Below are positions 1-11,269 of a stretch of 64,000 bases of DNA, one piece after another. The notes beneath the pieces are model-generated. The model made no database searches, was not told the DNA's origin, and saw nothing but the letters and a program-made list of their open reading frames with translations. The translations under genes and the position numbers were made by a program. Source of the stretch: Acheta domesticus (Eukaryota > Arthropoda > Insecta > Orthoptera > Gryllidae); NCBI GenBank assembly GCA_031308135.1, contig JAHLJT010000631.1, positions 33,403,522-33,467,521 of the forward strand. The letters run 5' to 3'. Numbering within the stretch: the stretch's first letter is position 1; every line of letters starts with the position of its first letter.

Positions 1-711
1 ATTCGAACTACCGCAAGAAGAAGACCTCTCGGTGCGAATTTTGAGTCTAGAAGACCACAATGCAGAATTTGAATCTAGAAGACGGATGACCTGCGGTCAC
101 CCGTATTTAAAGGCTCGCCGCGGGTCACCTCCCCCACAAACGAAAAGGCGAACCCGGTGCCAATCACGATCCGATCGCCGGTCCCGTGACTTGGGCACAT
201 CCCAGTTCGTAGCGCACTCTCGCGATGCCGATTGACACCTGGCGGGGGCGCAGTGCAAGGCCGTCTAGAAGAGTATATTAGAAGGCCTGAGCCAATGTGA
301 ATGTCACGTGATCTGACGTCACAATCGGTGGCTGAACATTTTTCGTTTTCTCATACGCCCTTGTCAACGAGCTAGAATATTTTAGCTAATTATCCCTTGT
401 AGGATAAGTTTCCATGCGAACGGATGTTTTAAAAATTCAATAATAATTGCATTTTCGGTTTTCTGCAAAAAAAGAATTTCTTCGTCCATTATCTTCAAGT
501 AAGCAAGATATGTCTACTTCTAATATTGAGAAATATAAGTATGTGGTGCAATTATCAATTATTTTATGTAATGCATGTTGTAATATGTTTTGTTGCTTGC
601 ACTTGGATGCTTGGTTATACTATTATACCCTGCATTTTTTTCAGTGAATCCTTGAAAACTATCCTTAAAGGAGGGCATTTTGAAAATTAGGCAGAAGAGA
701 TACGTGACAAA
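1..711. other. No recognisable gene
   Basis: The first 300 bases are GC-richer and the rest is AT-rich. A short motif around TCTAGAAGAC occurs at about 46-58 and 73-84. I see no open frame with recognisable domains and no terminal repeats. Confidence 0.4.
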
Positions 712-1012
712 ATGTCAAGCACGTGAAGTGTGCTGTGCTGTTGATCGAATTATGATGGATCGACGGAACGTGTTTCAACTTTGAAATTTCCAAACAATCC
801 TGCTCTGTGACAGAAGTGGATGAAAACATAAATAGGAAAGATTTTGTCCCCTCAAAGAACTTGGGTGTATATGTAAAACACTTCGACTCAAAATTTATTC
901 TCTACCAGAACTAGGCAGTAAGAAGAGACGGTGTCGAAATATTTACTAAAGGAACGTATCCGACCATGGTGAAAGATGCATATCCTTCTACCTCAGTGAA
1001 TAACCTCACTTC
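712..1012 (+). pseudogene. Decayed THAP-domain (P-element/THAP9-like) fragment
   Basis: Reading across two frameshifts and at least two stops, this encodes a degraded THAP zinc-finger domain. A YDG-containing start after a cysteine-rich stretch is followed by FPNNPAL, QKWMK, DFVPSKN and a VKHF motif. After that come an RRDG segment and an AYPS segment, resembling the linker and AVPTIF-type region that follow THAP domains. The cysteine of the usual C-x2-H pair has become tyrosine (VYVKHF), so zinc binding would be lost. THAP domains bind DNA in P-element transposases and derived host genes. No transposase body follows that I could read. It differs clearly from the THAP domain of the P element at 51-54 kb, so it is another family or an old host-like copy. 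Confidence 0.6.
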
Positions 1013-2270
1013 TTGACGAATACTCACCAAGTGTTTCAGATAAAGATATCTGAAAATTTTGAAATTAAGTTCCTGGAGCAGGAAAATCATAGAACTTTAT
1101 TGAAGGGCTTTTTATGAGAGACAGATCCGATTAATGGAACACACAGTTTTGAGTTGTGGACAAATTCTGCTCACATTAATAGAACATAGTACTTTGTGTA
1201 TGTCAAACATTTCATTAAATAAACTCTATAAATTAGGAATGTTCACTAATAAATATAATGGTTTCAAGAATGCAAGACGTAAGGTCACAAAAGTGAGTAC
1301 AAAATAGGAAGACATTAAAGTCAATTTGAAGCGCCCGAAACAATTTTAATGTATTTCCAATGTGATTTGTGTCTTTTGAATAATCTCATAAAGTCTTACA
1401 TAATCTGCTGCAGTACCTTCTGAATAAAATATTGCTTTCCATCCTTTCTCTTCTTGTTTTTGAGCAGTTTGGATTTTATTAACCTACCTGTGAATATTTT
1501 ACTGTTCCTTACAATATTAACGGATATTATTAATAATTACTAATACGGCCATCAGAGAAATATCTGATAAATGCATTACTACTAGCTGTACTACTAACTT
1601 CCACATTAAATTAAAGTAGACAACTTGAAAGAAATAGAGCAGGAAACATATAAATAGAATTATCATGAAGGTACTTAGTTTCTTATGAGTATCAATTATG
1701 GCAGCAAAATTGTTTTATGAATTATACAAAATTTTATATTATAAATAAGGTAGTATGAACAAAACTTTTAAGCCTTCTTGATATGTTAATTTACGTGTAC
1801 GAAAATTGTACAATATCGGAATGCCTTAATACAAAAAACAATTTTGGGTTTTTTACAAACATTAAACAATTTTGGGTTTTTTAACAATTATATATTTAAT
1901 TTAAACAATTATGGGTTTCCGTGCGATTTTAAGTACTGTATCTCTGTTTATAACGTGGACAGCATGTATTTCCTGCCAGCCACCCTTTGTGACGTCATTC
2001 GGCGGAGGAGCAGGCCTTCTATTCTAGACAGCCTTGCGCAGTGTCGACGCTGCCCAAACCTCCCGCATACCTAAAGGATGACAACAACGGCGCTCCCTCG
2101 CCTGCTCGGACCTGCTCTCAACTTGAGCGCGTAAACCAAAAATGTAAATTACATTTTGAAGAGCAAAAATGAAATAATTTTTAAAGCAAAAAACAAAAAT
2201 CGATATTTTTGAGGGGTGGACCACTCAAGGTCGTTTGAGGAGGGAGGGTTTGAGAATGGGGCAATACCAT
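1013..2270. other. AT-rich stretch without gene; short tandem repeat near 1840
   Basis: No coding signal recognised. At about 1838-1915 a unit containing AACAATTTTGGGTTTTTT is repeated three times imperfectly. 2000-2130 is GC-richer with no identifiable domain. Confidence 0.4.
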
Positions 2271-2348
2271 AAAGCTAGCCCAGATCAAAGAAGTTAGAAA
2301 ATTTTTGTACGGGAAAGTGTGTTCCCTTCTGTAGCATCACTGTAGTTT
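2271..2348 (-). repeat. Family A repeat, 5' end fragment
   Basis: On the minus strand this matches the conserved 5' terminus of family A (see the complete copies at 8815 and 29940). It carries the terminal GTGATGCTACAGAA-type block, then ACTTTCCCGTA, then a CTAGC block. Only the terminal ~80 bp is recognisable. Confidence 0.6.
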
Positions 2349-2667
2349 ACTTGATGTTTATCATTTAATTTCATGAGGACAACAATCCCTGAAAGTGTTG
2401 CGGAATGTGTCATGAAATAAACTACTTTACCAAGATTTGTCTGTCTATAAATATGTATCTATGGACTCTAATTCCTTCATCATATACAAATTATATAAAC
2501 GACAGGCTAAATAGGTTAAAATAAATTTTCCTTTGATGTATAATGCGACGAGATTAAAAAAAATACAAGAACAATGCGCCATTATGAAGATACGACGAGA
2601 AGTCAGGCCTGAGAACGTTTCCTTTGTAATTTTTGACTCGGTTTATAACGTGCGCGTGTAGATAACT

Positions 2668-2754
2668 GACTGTATATAAAAGTTGAGATTCAGATTGAAG
2701 ATCAGTGCCAGAAGCATCGTTGGTTCGAACATTTCGTTAGAGCTATTAGCCACC
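2668..2754 (+). promoter_or_regulatory. Putative core promoter and 5' UTR of the protease gene
   Basis: A TATA box (TATATAAAAG, about 2671-2680) stands roughly 28 bp upstream of ATCAGTG at 2701-2707. TCAGT is the classic arthropod initiator and the spacing is canonical. A leader of about 50 nt then runs to GCCACCATG, a near-ideal Kozak start at 2755. The arrangement is typical of an insect polymerase II gene with a short first exon. An LTR promoter cannot be excluded, but no LTR ends were found around it. Confidence 0.5.
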
Positions 2755-2791
2755 ATGTTGCGACTTACAGTTATTTTCGCTGCTATGACTG
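2755..2791 (+). CDS. Putative first coding exon (signal-peptide start) of a secreted serine protease
   Basis: The ATG follows a Kozak context and opens a 13-codon frame, MLRLTVIFAAMTG, then TGA. The peptide is a basic/hydrophobic start like a signal peptide. If the exon ends after the G at 2791, with donor GT at 2792, it leaves one base of a codon. That is the phase needed by the protease exon at 29816, which begins with GA. Caveats: the donor (GTTGAC) is weak, the hydrophobic stretch is short, a small intermediate exon may exist, and the phase match has a one-in-three chance of being accidental. Joining the two exons is inference. Confidence 0.4.
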
Positions 2792-3539
2792 GTTGACGCC
2801 ATCTTTTGAGACTGACGCATCTGGTTGTGCTCTTGATTTTTTGCGATTTATCTACTATTTTTAGCGATCTGACTGCATTTTGTGTGTTTAAGTGCTTTCA
2901 TTACTTGTTGCAGGTTAGCTGGAAATATAATTTTGGCTAGTTTTTTGCTCTAACCAAGACGAACCAACAGCTAACGAATTTTAAATATTACTGAACCTTA
3001 ACGAACTTCAGAATTACAAGTTGGTGATCAAGTGTAAAAATCTATAAACAGATCAGTTTATTTTCGATTTTATATCACTGTTTTAACTTAATTACTGAAA
3101 TATTTATTCTATTTTTGTGACGAGTAACTATTCAGTTTATTTTATTTTTGTGGCGAGTGATTATTCAGTTAATTTAAACGTTACGAGGACGGTGTATCGA
3201 GTTGTTTTGAATTTGTTTCAAATCTTATTCACAATTTTGAAGACAAATTTCATCTAATATCTTTATCTATTTACGGTAAAGTATAGTCGACATTGTATTA
3301 AACAGTTGCAGCTTAAGTGAACGAAAATACGCAACCGCATTGCCAAATTTCGTAAGTACTAGTTTTCAATAGATTTTGTAGTTAGCATACCTTCTCTTTC
3401 TTGTATCGAATCTTAATTTTTAATTTATCGAATACACATAAATCTTACACTTTTAAAATATTAAGCTAGGAGACTGTTGCTTTTATCTGAGTTTTCTTGT
3501 ATTTATTCCAATTTTATCACGTACTTTAACACGCATTCG
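2792..3539. other. Non-coding stretch upstream of a LINE
   Basis: AT-rich, with no open frame of note. It would be first-intron sequence if the exon model holds. Part of it, just before 3544, is probably the 5' UTR of the LINE that follows, but I cannot place that element's 5' end. Confidence 0.35.
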
Positions 3540-3543
3540 TGAC

Positions 3544-4672
3544 ATGGCTACTGTTCGTTCTACTCTTTTTACTCTCTACACCCTCAAAGCCGACCTTCTG
3601 AAAGCCTTCACACACGTAAACAGTAATTTAGATAAACATATCCGAAGGCTGGAAGAGGTCGTTCTCTACAATGACGGTTGGGCACAAGTAGGCAACACTG
3701 CGAATTTCCCCAACCGTGCACCCGTGACTGCACATAAGACACAGACACCACATCCAGTCGCAATTCAAAACAGATTTAGTGTTTTAGATTATGAAACAGA
3801 TTTTCCTCGCCTTCCTGATCCTCACAACCCTTCCCTTCCATCGACAAATACATGCACAAACCAACGCAAACAGGCTAGGAAGCGTGTCAAAACCAAAACA
3901 CGTAAAGCTTCGCATCCTAGCCCACTTGAAAACAAAGCCATTCCTACTGAGCCTAAAAAACAGGTACTTATTTTAGCTGACAGCCATGGTCGCCATCTTT
4001 CCTCCATTCTCAGTAGGAAGTTACCCCCCAACTACTCAGTCTCGTCTATTTTTAAAACCTAACGGGAGGTTTGCAGACGTGACTGCAGAGTTGGACACTC
4101 ACACGAAGACAATGACCAATCAGGACACAGTCTTTATCATCGGAGGGCAGAATGACATTAATTTGGGCGGTAACTTTACACCTGAGCAACATGTAAACAA
4201 ATTACAATGTGCCGCCCAACATACTAACATTGTAGTCTCGACTCTGCCCTTCTGGTACAACAAGCCAACACTCTGCAGCGAGATTAAGCACGCAAACCAA
4301 CAACTAAAACTGCAACTGAGAGAAACAGATGTAACACTTTTTGAAATGAATTTCCTCTCAGTAAAACACTTCACCCGGCACGGTCTCCACATGAACCTTG
4401 CTGGAAAACATGCAGTCGGTGAAAAGCTTGCACAATACATCATCAACTCCAGTCCTACGCAGCCTCCTGCCAAAAATCCATCCCTTTCACCTTCCTTACG
4501 TTCCCCACCCCCCACCCTTATTCTGAACCCTCTTACCCCCTCCTGTGAACCTACTCCCGTTTCTTCCATTCCCACTACCAATGACGCCTCTATTTCCTCA
4601 CAACCTGTGACTGCTGGGACACATTACAACCTTCGACCACGCACTCGAGGTAAAAATGGAGTAAATATATAG
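3544..4672 (+). pseudogene. LINE ORF1: SGNH/GDSL-esterase protein, one frameshift
   Basis: Frame 1 runs from the ATG at 3544 for 172 codons and is continued by frame 2 after a frameshift near 4050. The first ~130 residues are polar with basic runs and may bind RNA. The esterase fold then begins with an ADSHGRH block (nucleophile serine) at the end of the first frame. It continues with IGGQNDIN (the GxND block) and RHGLHMN (the catalytic histidine block; the usual aspartate before GLH is His, as in many LINE esterases). The C-terminal ~70 residues are Pro/Ser/Thr-rich. Esterase-type ORF1 proteins are known in CR1- and L2-group LINEs and are thought to act in the RNP, perhaps on membranes or lipids. 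ORF2 starts 42 nt downstream. Confidence 0.75.
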
Positions 4673-4714
4673 CAACTACAGTCAGATGCAGCAGAAAAAC
4701 ATTCGTGTAGGTAC

Positions 4715-7600
4715 TTGCAAAAAATAAAGATATTGCACCATCATGTTCAATCCCTTTCAAATAAAACTGAGTTTATCGAGGCAGCTCTACAGAGCGATTT
4801 AAATCAAATGGATGTTCTTTGCTTTACAGAACATTGGTTATCTCCTAATGAACTTAGCATTTTCCAAATTCCAAACTTTTACCTCGCAGGCTATTATTGT
4901 AGAAAAAGAGAATCTCATAAAAGTCCGGCATATGGAGGTTCTTGTATTTACGTTAAAAATAATATTGATTCTATCTCCTTGACGGAATTCAATGAGTATG
5001 CCGTTGAAAATGTTTTTGAAATTTCTGTTGTACATCTTCCTGTGCTAAAAATGATATTGCTTTGCATCTACAGGCCCCCAACAAAGAGAGCTGCAGATTA
5101 CATTTTGTTCTTAGAAAAACTAGAGATAACACTAATCAAAATCATCAATCGCTCTTTTGAATCCATTGTTGTATGTGGAGATTTTAACATCGATTTTCTG
5201 GTCGAATCTTGCGAGAAAGAGCAGTTTCTTAACTTAATTAACTCCTTCAATTTAGATATTACAATAAGAGTACCTACACGGATCACAGTAAATTCAAAGA
5301 AGGCAATCGATCAAATTATAATTAACAAAACCATTACTCGACATGAAATTGAAACAAAAGATTTAGGATACAGTGACCACGATGCACAAATTCTTACCAT
5401 TATACGAAATGCGAACAATGACACAATAAATAATACACGTATGAGTAGAGTGTTTTCTAAAAGTAAAATAAAATTATTCATTGATTACTTGCTGCAGGAG
5501 TCATGGGACGCGGTTTATAATACTATTGATACAAACGATAAATATTATTCTTTTTTTTCAACGCTTTCATTTCATTTTAACACTTGCTTTCCTCTTCAGA
5601 AAAGAAAATTAAATATTTCACGCAAAAACAATTCTTGGATAACACAAGGGATTAGAACATCATGTAAAAACAAACGAGTTCTTTCATTCCTAAGCATCAT
5701 AACGTATCTCAAGATTTCCTCCTGTACTTTAAAAAATACAAATCATTGTTAAGAAAAGTCATAAGGCAGGCTAAAATCATGAAACACGATCAGGATATTT
5801 GAACTCAAATAACAAAACAAAATCAATGTGGGATATAGTAAAAAATGCGACCAAACCAACTAGAAACCTTGTAGAGAATGTTGTTTTAAAAGATAACGAT
5901 CGAGATGTGAACGATCCGGCAACAGTGGCTAGTCTCTTTAACCAATACTTTTCGAGAATTGCTGTCGATCTCACTAAGGGTTTTCAGCCACAAAATTCAA
6001 CATCTGAAGTTTCCCTAAAAGTCTTAGACACTATGTTCGTTTCCGAAACCTCTTCCTATGAAATTCTCAAAATAATCGGTAAATTAAAAAATAAATATTC
6101 GGCCGGTTTAGATGAATTTCCGGATTGTTTGTTAAAGACGTGCGCGCCAGCCATTATACACCCGTTAACTCACATATTTAATGCATCCTTATTCACCGGA
6201 ATTTTTCCAGATATTTTAAAAACAGCTAAGATTAAGCCGCTCTTCAAAAAAGGCAACAAAAATGAAGTTCAAAATTATCGGCCAATTTCTCTTTTGTCAG
6301 TTTTTTCAAAAATATTAGAGAGACTTTTTATGTACGAATGGAAACCTTTCTCAATAAACACGACGCATTTTCAAATTGCCAACATGGATTCCGGAAATCA
6401 AAATCTACGGAAACAGCCATTTTTTCTTTCTTAAGGATGTTGCCTCATCATTGGATCAAAACGAAGCAACTATTGGAATATTTTTAGATCTTTCAAAAGC
6501 TTTTGACGTCAGTGATCATAACATTTTACTTTCAAAATTACCTTCGTATGGAATCCGTGGTATTGCTCTAGATTGGCTATGTTCGTACCTTCAACAACGA
6601 TCTCAGAGAGTAGAAATACCTTACTGGAATGATGGAACTTTATGTACACACCTTTCCGGTTCTTTGCCAATTGTACGAGGAGTCCCGCAAGGATCGATTT
6701 TAGGCCCTATTCTCTTCCTATTATACGTATATGACATGCCCTTAGCGATTCGAAACGGAAGAACAGTTCTCTTTGCGGATGATACAAATATTCTTTGCAA
6801 CAAAGAAACCGTAAATAGTACAATATCAGACGTTTCAAATTGGTTCCGTAATAACAAATTAAAAGTAAATGAAAATAAAACAGTTTCAATGCAGTTTTCC
6901 ATATCAAATAAAAAATTCTGTACTCCATTGAAAATGAACGGTGTGCCATTGACTGATGTTAATGTAACAACATTTTTAGGTCTATCAATTCAGTCAAACC
7001 TCAAATGGAATGCCCACTTAAATGAATTGAACACAAAATTAAGCTCATTATGCTACGCGTTCAGAATTCTTTCAAATTCCGTCAGCCTTCATACAGCTCG
7101 TTGTGTATATTTTGCCAATGTTCACTCCCGCCTGAGATATGCATAATATTTTGGGGAAACACATCTTATAGTTCACAGACTTTCAGATTACAAAGAAGAA
7201 TTGTACGAATAATAAGCAAATCCAACCCACGTGATTCTTGTAAGTCACTCTTTATTAATCTAGGAATTTTACCATTACCTTGTCTCCTGATTTACGAATC
7301 AGTAGTTTTTGTCAAAAATTACTTGAGGACTTACTTAAGGAATGGAATATATTTTCAGCAAACGCCGATGTCTATAAGTAAAACACACGACGTAGGAATC
7401 ATATTCACCAGGTAGCAGTATCAACAGCTCACTACAAACAATTCACATACAATTCATGTACATTACTCTACAACACTTTGCCAGAAGACATTAAACGATT
7501 AAATTCAATAGAAAAGTTTAAGTCCCAAGTAAAATCTTTTCTGCTGCATAACTGTTTCTATACAATTCGAGACTATACCGAGCATCAAAAAGGAAAGTAG
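4715..7600 (+). pseudogene. LINE ORF2: AP endonuclease plus reverse transcriptase, frameshifted
   Basis: The first 345 codons (4715-5752) are an exonuclease-endonuclease-phosphatase domain with FTEHWL, GGSCIYV, IYRPP, CGDFNID and YSDHD, so all main catalytic blocks are visible. The reading then shifts frame at about 5755-5800, 6340-6430 and 7140. The reverse transcriptase shows NYRPISLLSVFSK, DLSKAFDV, the PQGSILGP block and an intact LFADD catalytic motif near 6768-6785. The base missing at about 7141 is present in copy 2 (GATATGGC), so it is a deletion here. There is no RNase H domain. The C-terminal ~60 residues end at the TAG at 7598-7600. The endonuclease nicks the target and the RT primes from the nick (target-primed reverse transcription, known for the class). 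Confidence 0.8.
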
Positions 7601-8126
7601 AATTAATTTTAACAATGATAGTTAATGTAATTATTTATCATTTGGACTGTATAATTCTAAAGAACCTGTAACAAGTATTGTACCACAGTTTCTGGGTTGA
7701 TGGCCCCCATCTCCATCAGGTTTTTCGTCCAGTTTCCCTGATCCTTGAGCAAATGCTGAGATGGTCCCTTGTTTTGCTTCTGGACATAAATGTAACTTCA
7801 TTATTTGTGCACGTCTTCTGAATTTCAGTGGGAAATATAGTTATTCAAATTATCGTTTTTCATATTATCGCGGCAAAAAGTATTATTCTTTCATGAAGAA
7901 CATGAGGGTTCAGGGCAGAAATTTATAGCTAATTTACCTTTGAAAACATATTTTATTATATAGGAGCGAATATTTTGTCAACAAAACTCGAAAAAAAACT
8001 CTCTTTTCTGTATTCAAAATTCGACTAGAATATGGTTTAGGATAGAGAACACAGAATTACGAAAACGTGCACAAAATTCACTTCTCCCCATAGCTCGTCA
8101 TACGCAGTTTTTAACTGTTTTTGACG

Positions 8127-8151
8127 TAAATAAATAAATAAATAAATAAAT
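8127..8151. repeat. (TAAA)n microsatellite, possible LINE tail
   Basis: About six copies of TAAA directly downstream of the LINE copy 1 homology block. Short tandem tails are usual at the 3' ends of CR1-group LINEs. Copy 2 lacks it because homology stops 40 bp earlier. Confidence 0.5.
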
Positions 8152-8289
8152 ATGCTTGTCTGCATTGTGGCTGGTAGTCTAAATGGTAAGTCGGGAAAAG
8201 TTATAATTTCTATAACAGAAAATTCTTGAATAATATGTTGATTTCATTGTAGAAGAGCGTAGTAGCGGAAAACGCAGTTTTCAACTGTA

Positions 8290-8580
8290 GTACGATTCAA
8301 TGAATCGTCTTACATTTTTGCTTTCTCCCTACAGCTTACGCAGTAGAGACAAAGTTTTGTAATGCTGCGGAAAATGCGGCGAATTTTCGGCAGAAAAACT
8401 CTTATTGCCTTGGTAACGTAAAAGTGGATGAATCCAGTTACTAAATTTAAAAAAATCATGTAACACATGGTGTAGGCAGAATCCATGTTTTGTGGGTCCT
8501 TGATATCGAAAAATCGATTGACGGCAAAACACATTTACGTCTGTCTGTGAACAACGTTAGCGACTAAACCAATGTTCTCC
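8290..8580 (-). repeat. Family A repeat, 3' part fragment
   Basis: Minus-strand match to the family A 3' region: TAATGCTGCG, the CAAGGACCCACAAAAC block, the (GACG/GACA) run in shortened form and the AACAACGTTAGCG block. The terminal palindrome is not recognisable and the copy is truncated. Confidence 0.65.
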
Positions 8581-8814
8581 AAAATTGTTTCTTCTTCTTC
8601 ACATCACGGGTTAGGGAGATTCCCTGTTCCGGCTTCATAACACCATCTCTGTCGTGGACGGCCAACGTCCCTTCATCCCCTTGGTCTGTACAGAAGGCAT
8701 GTCAGGGGATCCATTCGCGAGACATTCTTCTTAAGTGCTCTACCTATCATGATCTATATTCATTTATTTTTTCATTTAAAGAAATATGTTAAGTTCCTGG
8801 CTTATACCTTCATA

Positions 8815-10300
8815 TTTTACTTTCCCGTATACGTACGTATATACGGAGTAATATACGTAGTGTAGGGAAAGTTACGTAATGCTGCGGAGATTTCAACGGA
8901 AATACACGTTATCGGGTCCCGTGATACCGAAAAAGTGGGTCTTTCCAAAACGTCCATCCGTCCGTTTGTCTGTCCGTCTGACCGTCTGTGAACAACAGTA
9001 GCGCGTAAACCATACGTGCGATTGCTTCCAAAATAGATATTCCCCCGGTCCATCTGCGTCCGCTCATGGTGCCTCGATTTTGAAAACTATTCTTCAAAAT
9101 TTGAGGGTACTTTACATGAAGCCCCCCAGATATTTTCAAAATTTTCTCAAACATGGCTCCAAATTTTTCTTTAAATTTCTTGTAAGAATAGAGTAAAATA
9201 CACTAATTAAGGTGGCGTAGATTCCATTTTCACGGTTAACTCTGAATTTTCGAAAATTGTGAAGTATGAAATTTTTTCGGCGTCTTCCTAGAACTACAAA
9301 ATTAAAGATAGAGATTTTTCCTTCAAATAAAATTTGTTTCCAAAGTAAAGTTCTTTCATTAAAGTCATTTTTTGTACATTTTTTGAAAATTTTCTAGTTT
9401 TTGCGCAATATTGCACGCAATATTTGAAATTTTTAAAAATTTCAAAAACCAATTTTCTCAAAAACGGCTCGAATTTTTTTCTTTAAACTTTTGGTAAAGA
9501 TAGTGCTAAATGAGATGACATTAACACCATATTGCTCTATTCTTTTGTTTTTTCAAAAATTGCAAAAATTTATTTTTTTTATTTGTCTCTCACGTTGTTA
9601 ATATTTACAATAGCGGCGATTTGTTCTCATTATTATATTAATGAGTACATGTGCTTTAAATAACGTCAAATAAAGTTTCTCGAAAATTGAATAGTTTTAT
9701 GTGAAAACTAGCTCCAAATTCCGCATTTTCAGAAACGCTCAAACGCCATTTTCTCAAAATGGTTTCAAATTTTTTGTTCAAACTTTTCGAACGAATAATG
9801 CTAATTGCACTCTTTAATATGGCGTAAAGTTAATTTTGGGGTATTTTTTGTTTTTTCAAAAATTACAAAAATGTAATTTTTTAAGTTCTCTCATACGGTT
9901 AAAATGCACATTTCCAGCAATTTGTAAACACTATTGAATTTGTGAGTGTAAGTGCTTCAAATGAAGTTTTTCGGAAACTCAAATCTTTTCTGTAAAAAAG
10001 AGCTTCAAGTTTGCATTTACAGTAGCGTTTAAACGCCATTTTCTTGAAACGGCTGCAAATTTTTCAACGAAAATTGCCGTTTAGGGCGAGGTTTAATTGT
10101 TTTTTTATATTCTCAATCTAATAGTTTTGCTCTACAACTGGAAAACCGAAAACTTAAGAAAATGTCGAAAAAAATGTAGTTTGGGCGGCGATAGATGTCA
10201 GCTGTCAAGAGTATTGGCAAGTCCGAATAGCTAGCCGAGACCAAACGAAACCGAAAACTAATACGGGAAAGTCTATGTCGTTCTGTAGCACCGCTAGTTA
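8815..10300 (-). repeat. Family A repeat, complete copy (minus)
   Basis: The 3' end lies at the left (TTTTACTTTCCCGTATACGTACG read on the plus strand). The 5' end lies at the right (CCGCTAGTT, i.e. AACTAGCGG on the minus strand). Inside are the GACGGACG-type run (8950-8985) and four diverged modules about 300 bp apart. Each module is marked by CCATTTTCTCAAAAACGGCTC-like blocks near 9140, 9450, 9740 and 10040. The sequence is AT-rich with no open frame of note. A match in order and spacing to 29940-31552 establishes it as a full unit. Confidence 0.75.
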
Positions 10301-10373
10301 TTTTATCCATTAGGGTGCAGCGTTTTACTCTCCGGAGGAATTTCATTTCAGAGGCTTTGAATTGTTTTTACTG

Positions 10374-10595
10374 TATCAAGGACCCACAAAACAGGGATTC
10401 TGGCTGCACCACGTGTTAGGGGAATTCTTTTCTTAATTTAGCAACTGGATTTATCCGTTTGTCGTTATCAGGGCCTGGCAATTCTTTATTTTCTACCGAA
10501 AATCCGCCGTTTTTTCGCGCAGCATTACACTTTCCCTTTACTACGTATAAACTCCACATACACGTACGTATACAGGAAAGTAAAAAATGTGGCAA
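10374..10595 (+). repeat. Family A repeat, 3' end fragment (plus)
   Basis: Runs from the TATCAAGGACCCACAAAAC block through GCGCAGCATTACA to the terminal ACGTACGTATACAGGAAAGTAAA. It sits 75 bp beyond the 5' end of the preceding minus-strand copy, so two differently oriented copies abut. The following 434 bp (10596-11029) hold nothing I recognise. Confidence 0.7.
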
Positions 10596-11029
10596 ATTAA
10601 TTGCATTTTTATAAAGAACCTCTTACGTAGAGCCCCTGCTATGTTTGTTAGCTGATGCAGGAGTAGATATTATCCGCTATTAAGCGTCACGGAGGTCGGA
10701 AATCTGCAACAGTGGCCGAGGGCTACATTGAAAATCCAACTGAAAATAAAATTAAATAAAAATGAAAATTCAACTGAAAATAAAAGTTGTAAACAAAGTT
10801 CTAAAGGAAAATGGATGTTAAATAAGTTCAATGGACGTTACTAATAACACAATGGACTGTAAAATATTCCGAACATTAGTTTACAATTTGTGGGAGTATT
10901 AATGACAACTGTGAATATCAGTAATTAATATGAATTAATTTGTATTTTTTGTTAATAATATTTCTAGTTATCTTGTAGATAACTAGTTATTATCTAGTTA
11001 TTCTTCTGTTTATAATGAAAACTTCCTAC

Positions 11030-11065
11030 GGGCAGAAGTAATGTTTGTAAACATTACTCTTGCCC
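11030..11065. repeat. 36-bp hairpin
   Basis: Two 17-nt arms (GGGCAGAAGTAATGTTT and its near-complement ending TTGCCC) around a 2-nt GT loop, with only two mismatched positions. It could fold as a stable stem in DNA or RNA. No CTRR motif or TA duplication was found next to it, so it is not assigned to an element class. Confidence 0.5.
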
Positions 11066-11269
11066 CGCGGGAGCAAATGACGTACTTGTGCGGCTTTGCG
11101 CGGCCTAGAAATTTTCTACTACCCCCGGCTATAGAAAAAAACAAATTATGTTGTTTTAAAGAATTGTATATGTAAACGGTTTCCTATCCTTACTTTACTT
11201 ATGGGCATGGATGGGGTGAATTTTCTTAACTACCATTAATATCATTCAATTAATTAACAGCAAAGCTAA

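Larger units (their letters stand above)
3540..8085 (+). mobile_element. CR1/L2-group LINE, copy 1 (longest copy)
   Basis: A non-LTR retrotransposon with ORF1 (SGNH esterase type), ORF2 (endonuclease plus reverse transcriptase) and a ~480-bp 3' UTR. The 3' part from about 6046 to 8085 is shared, with very few differences by eye, with the copy at 23712-25759. That shows both are recent relative to the other LINEs here. Homology stops abruptly at 8085, and a (TAAA)n stretch sits 40 bp further on at 8127-8151, so the true 3' terminus may be either. Several frameshifts make this copy non-autonomous now. Placement in the CR1/L2 superclade rests on the esterase ORF1, the AP-type endonuclease and the absence of RNase H; the exact clade is not decided. 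Confidence 0.8.

Noticed and set aside
4120..4581. Minus-strand open frame opposite LINE ORF1
   Set aside because: Shadow of the Pro/Ser-rich ORF1 tail; no domain.
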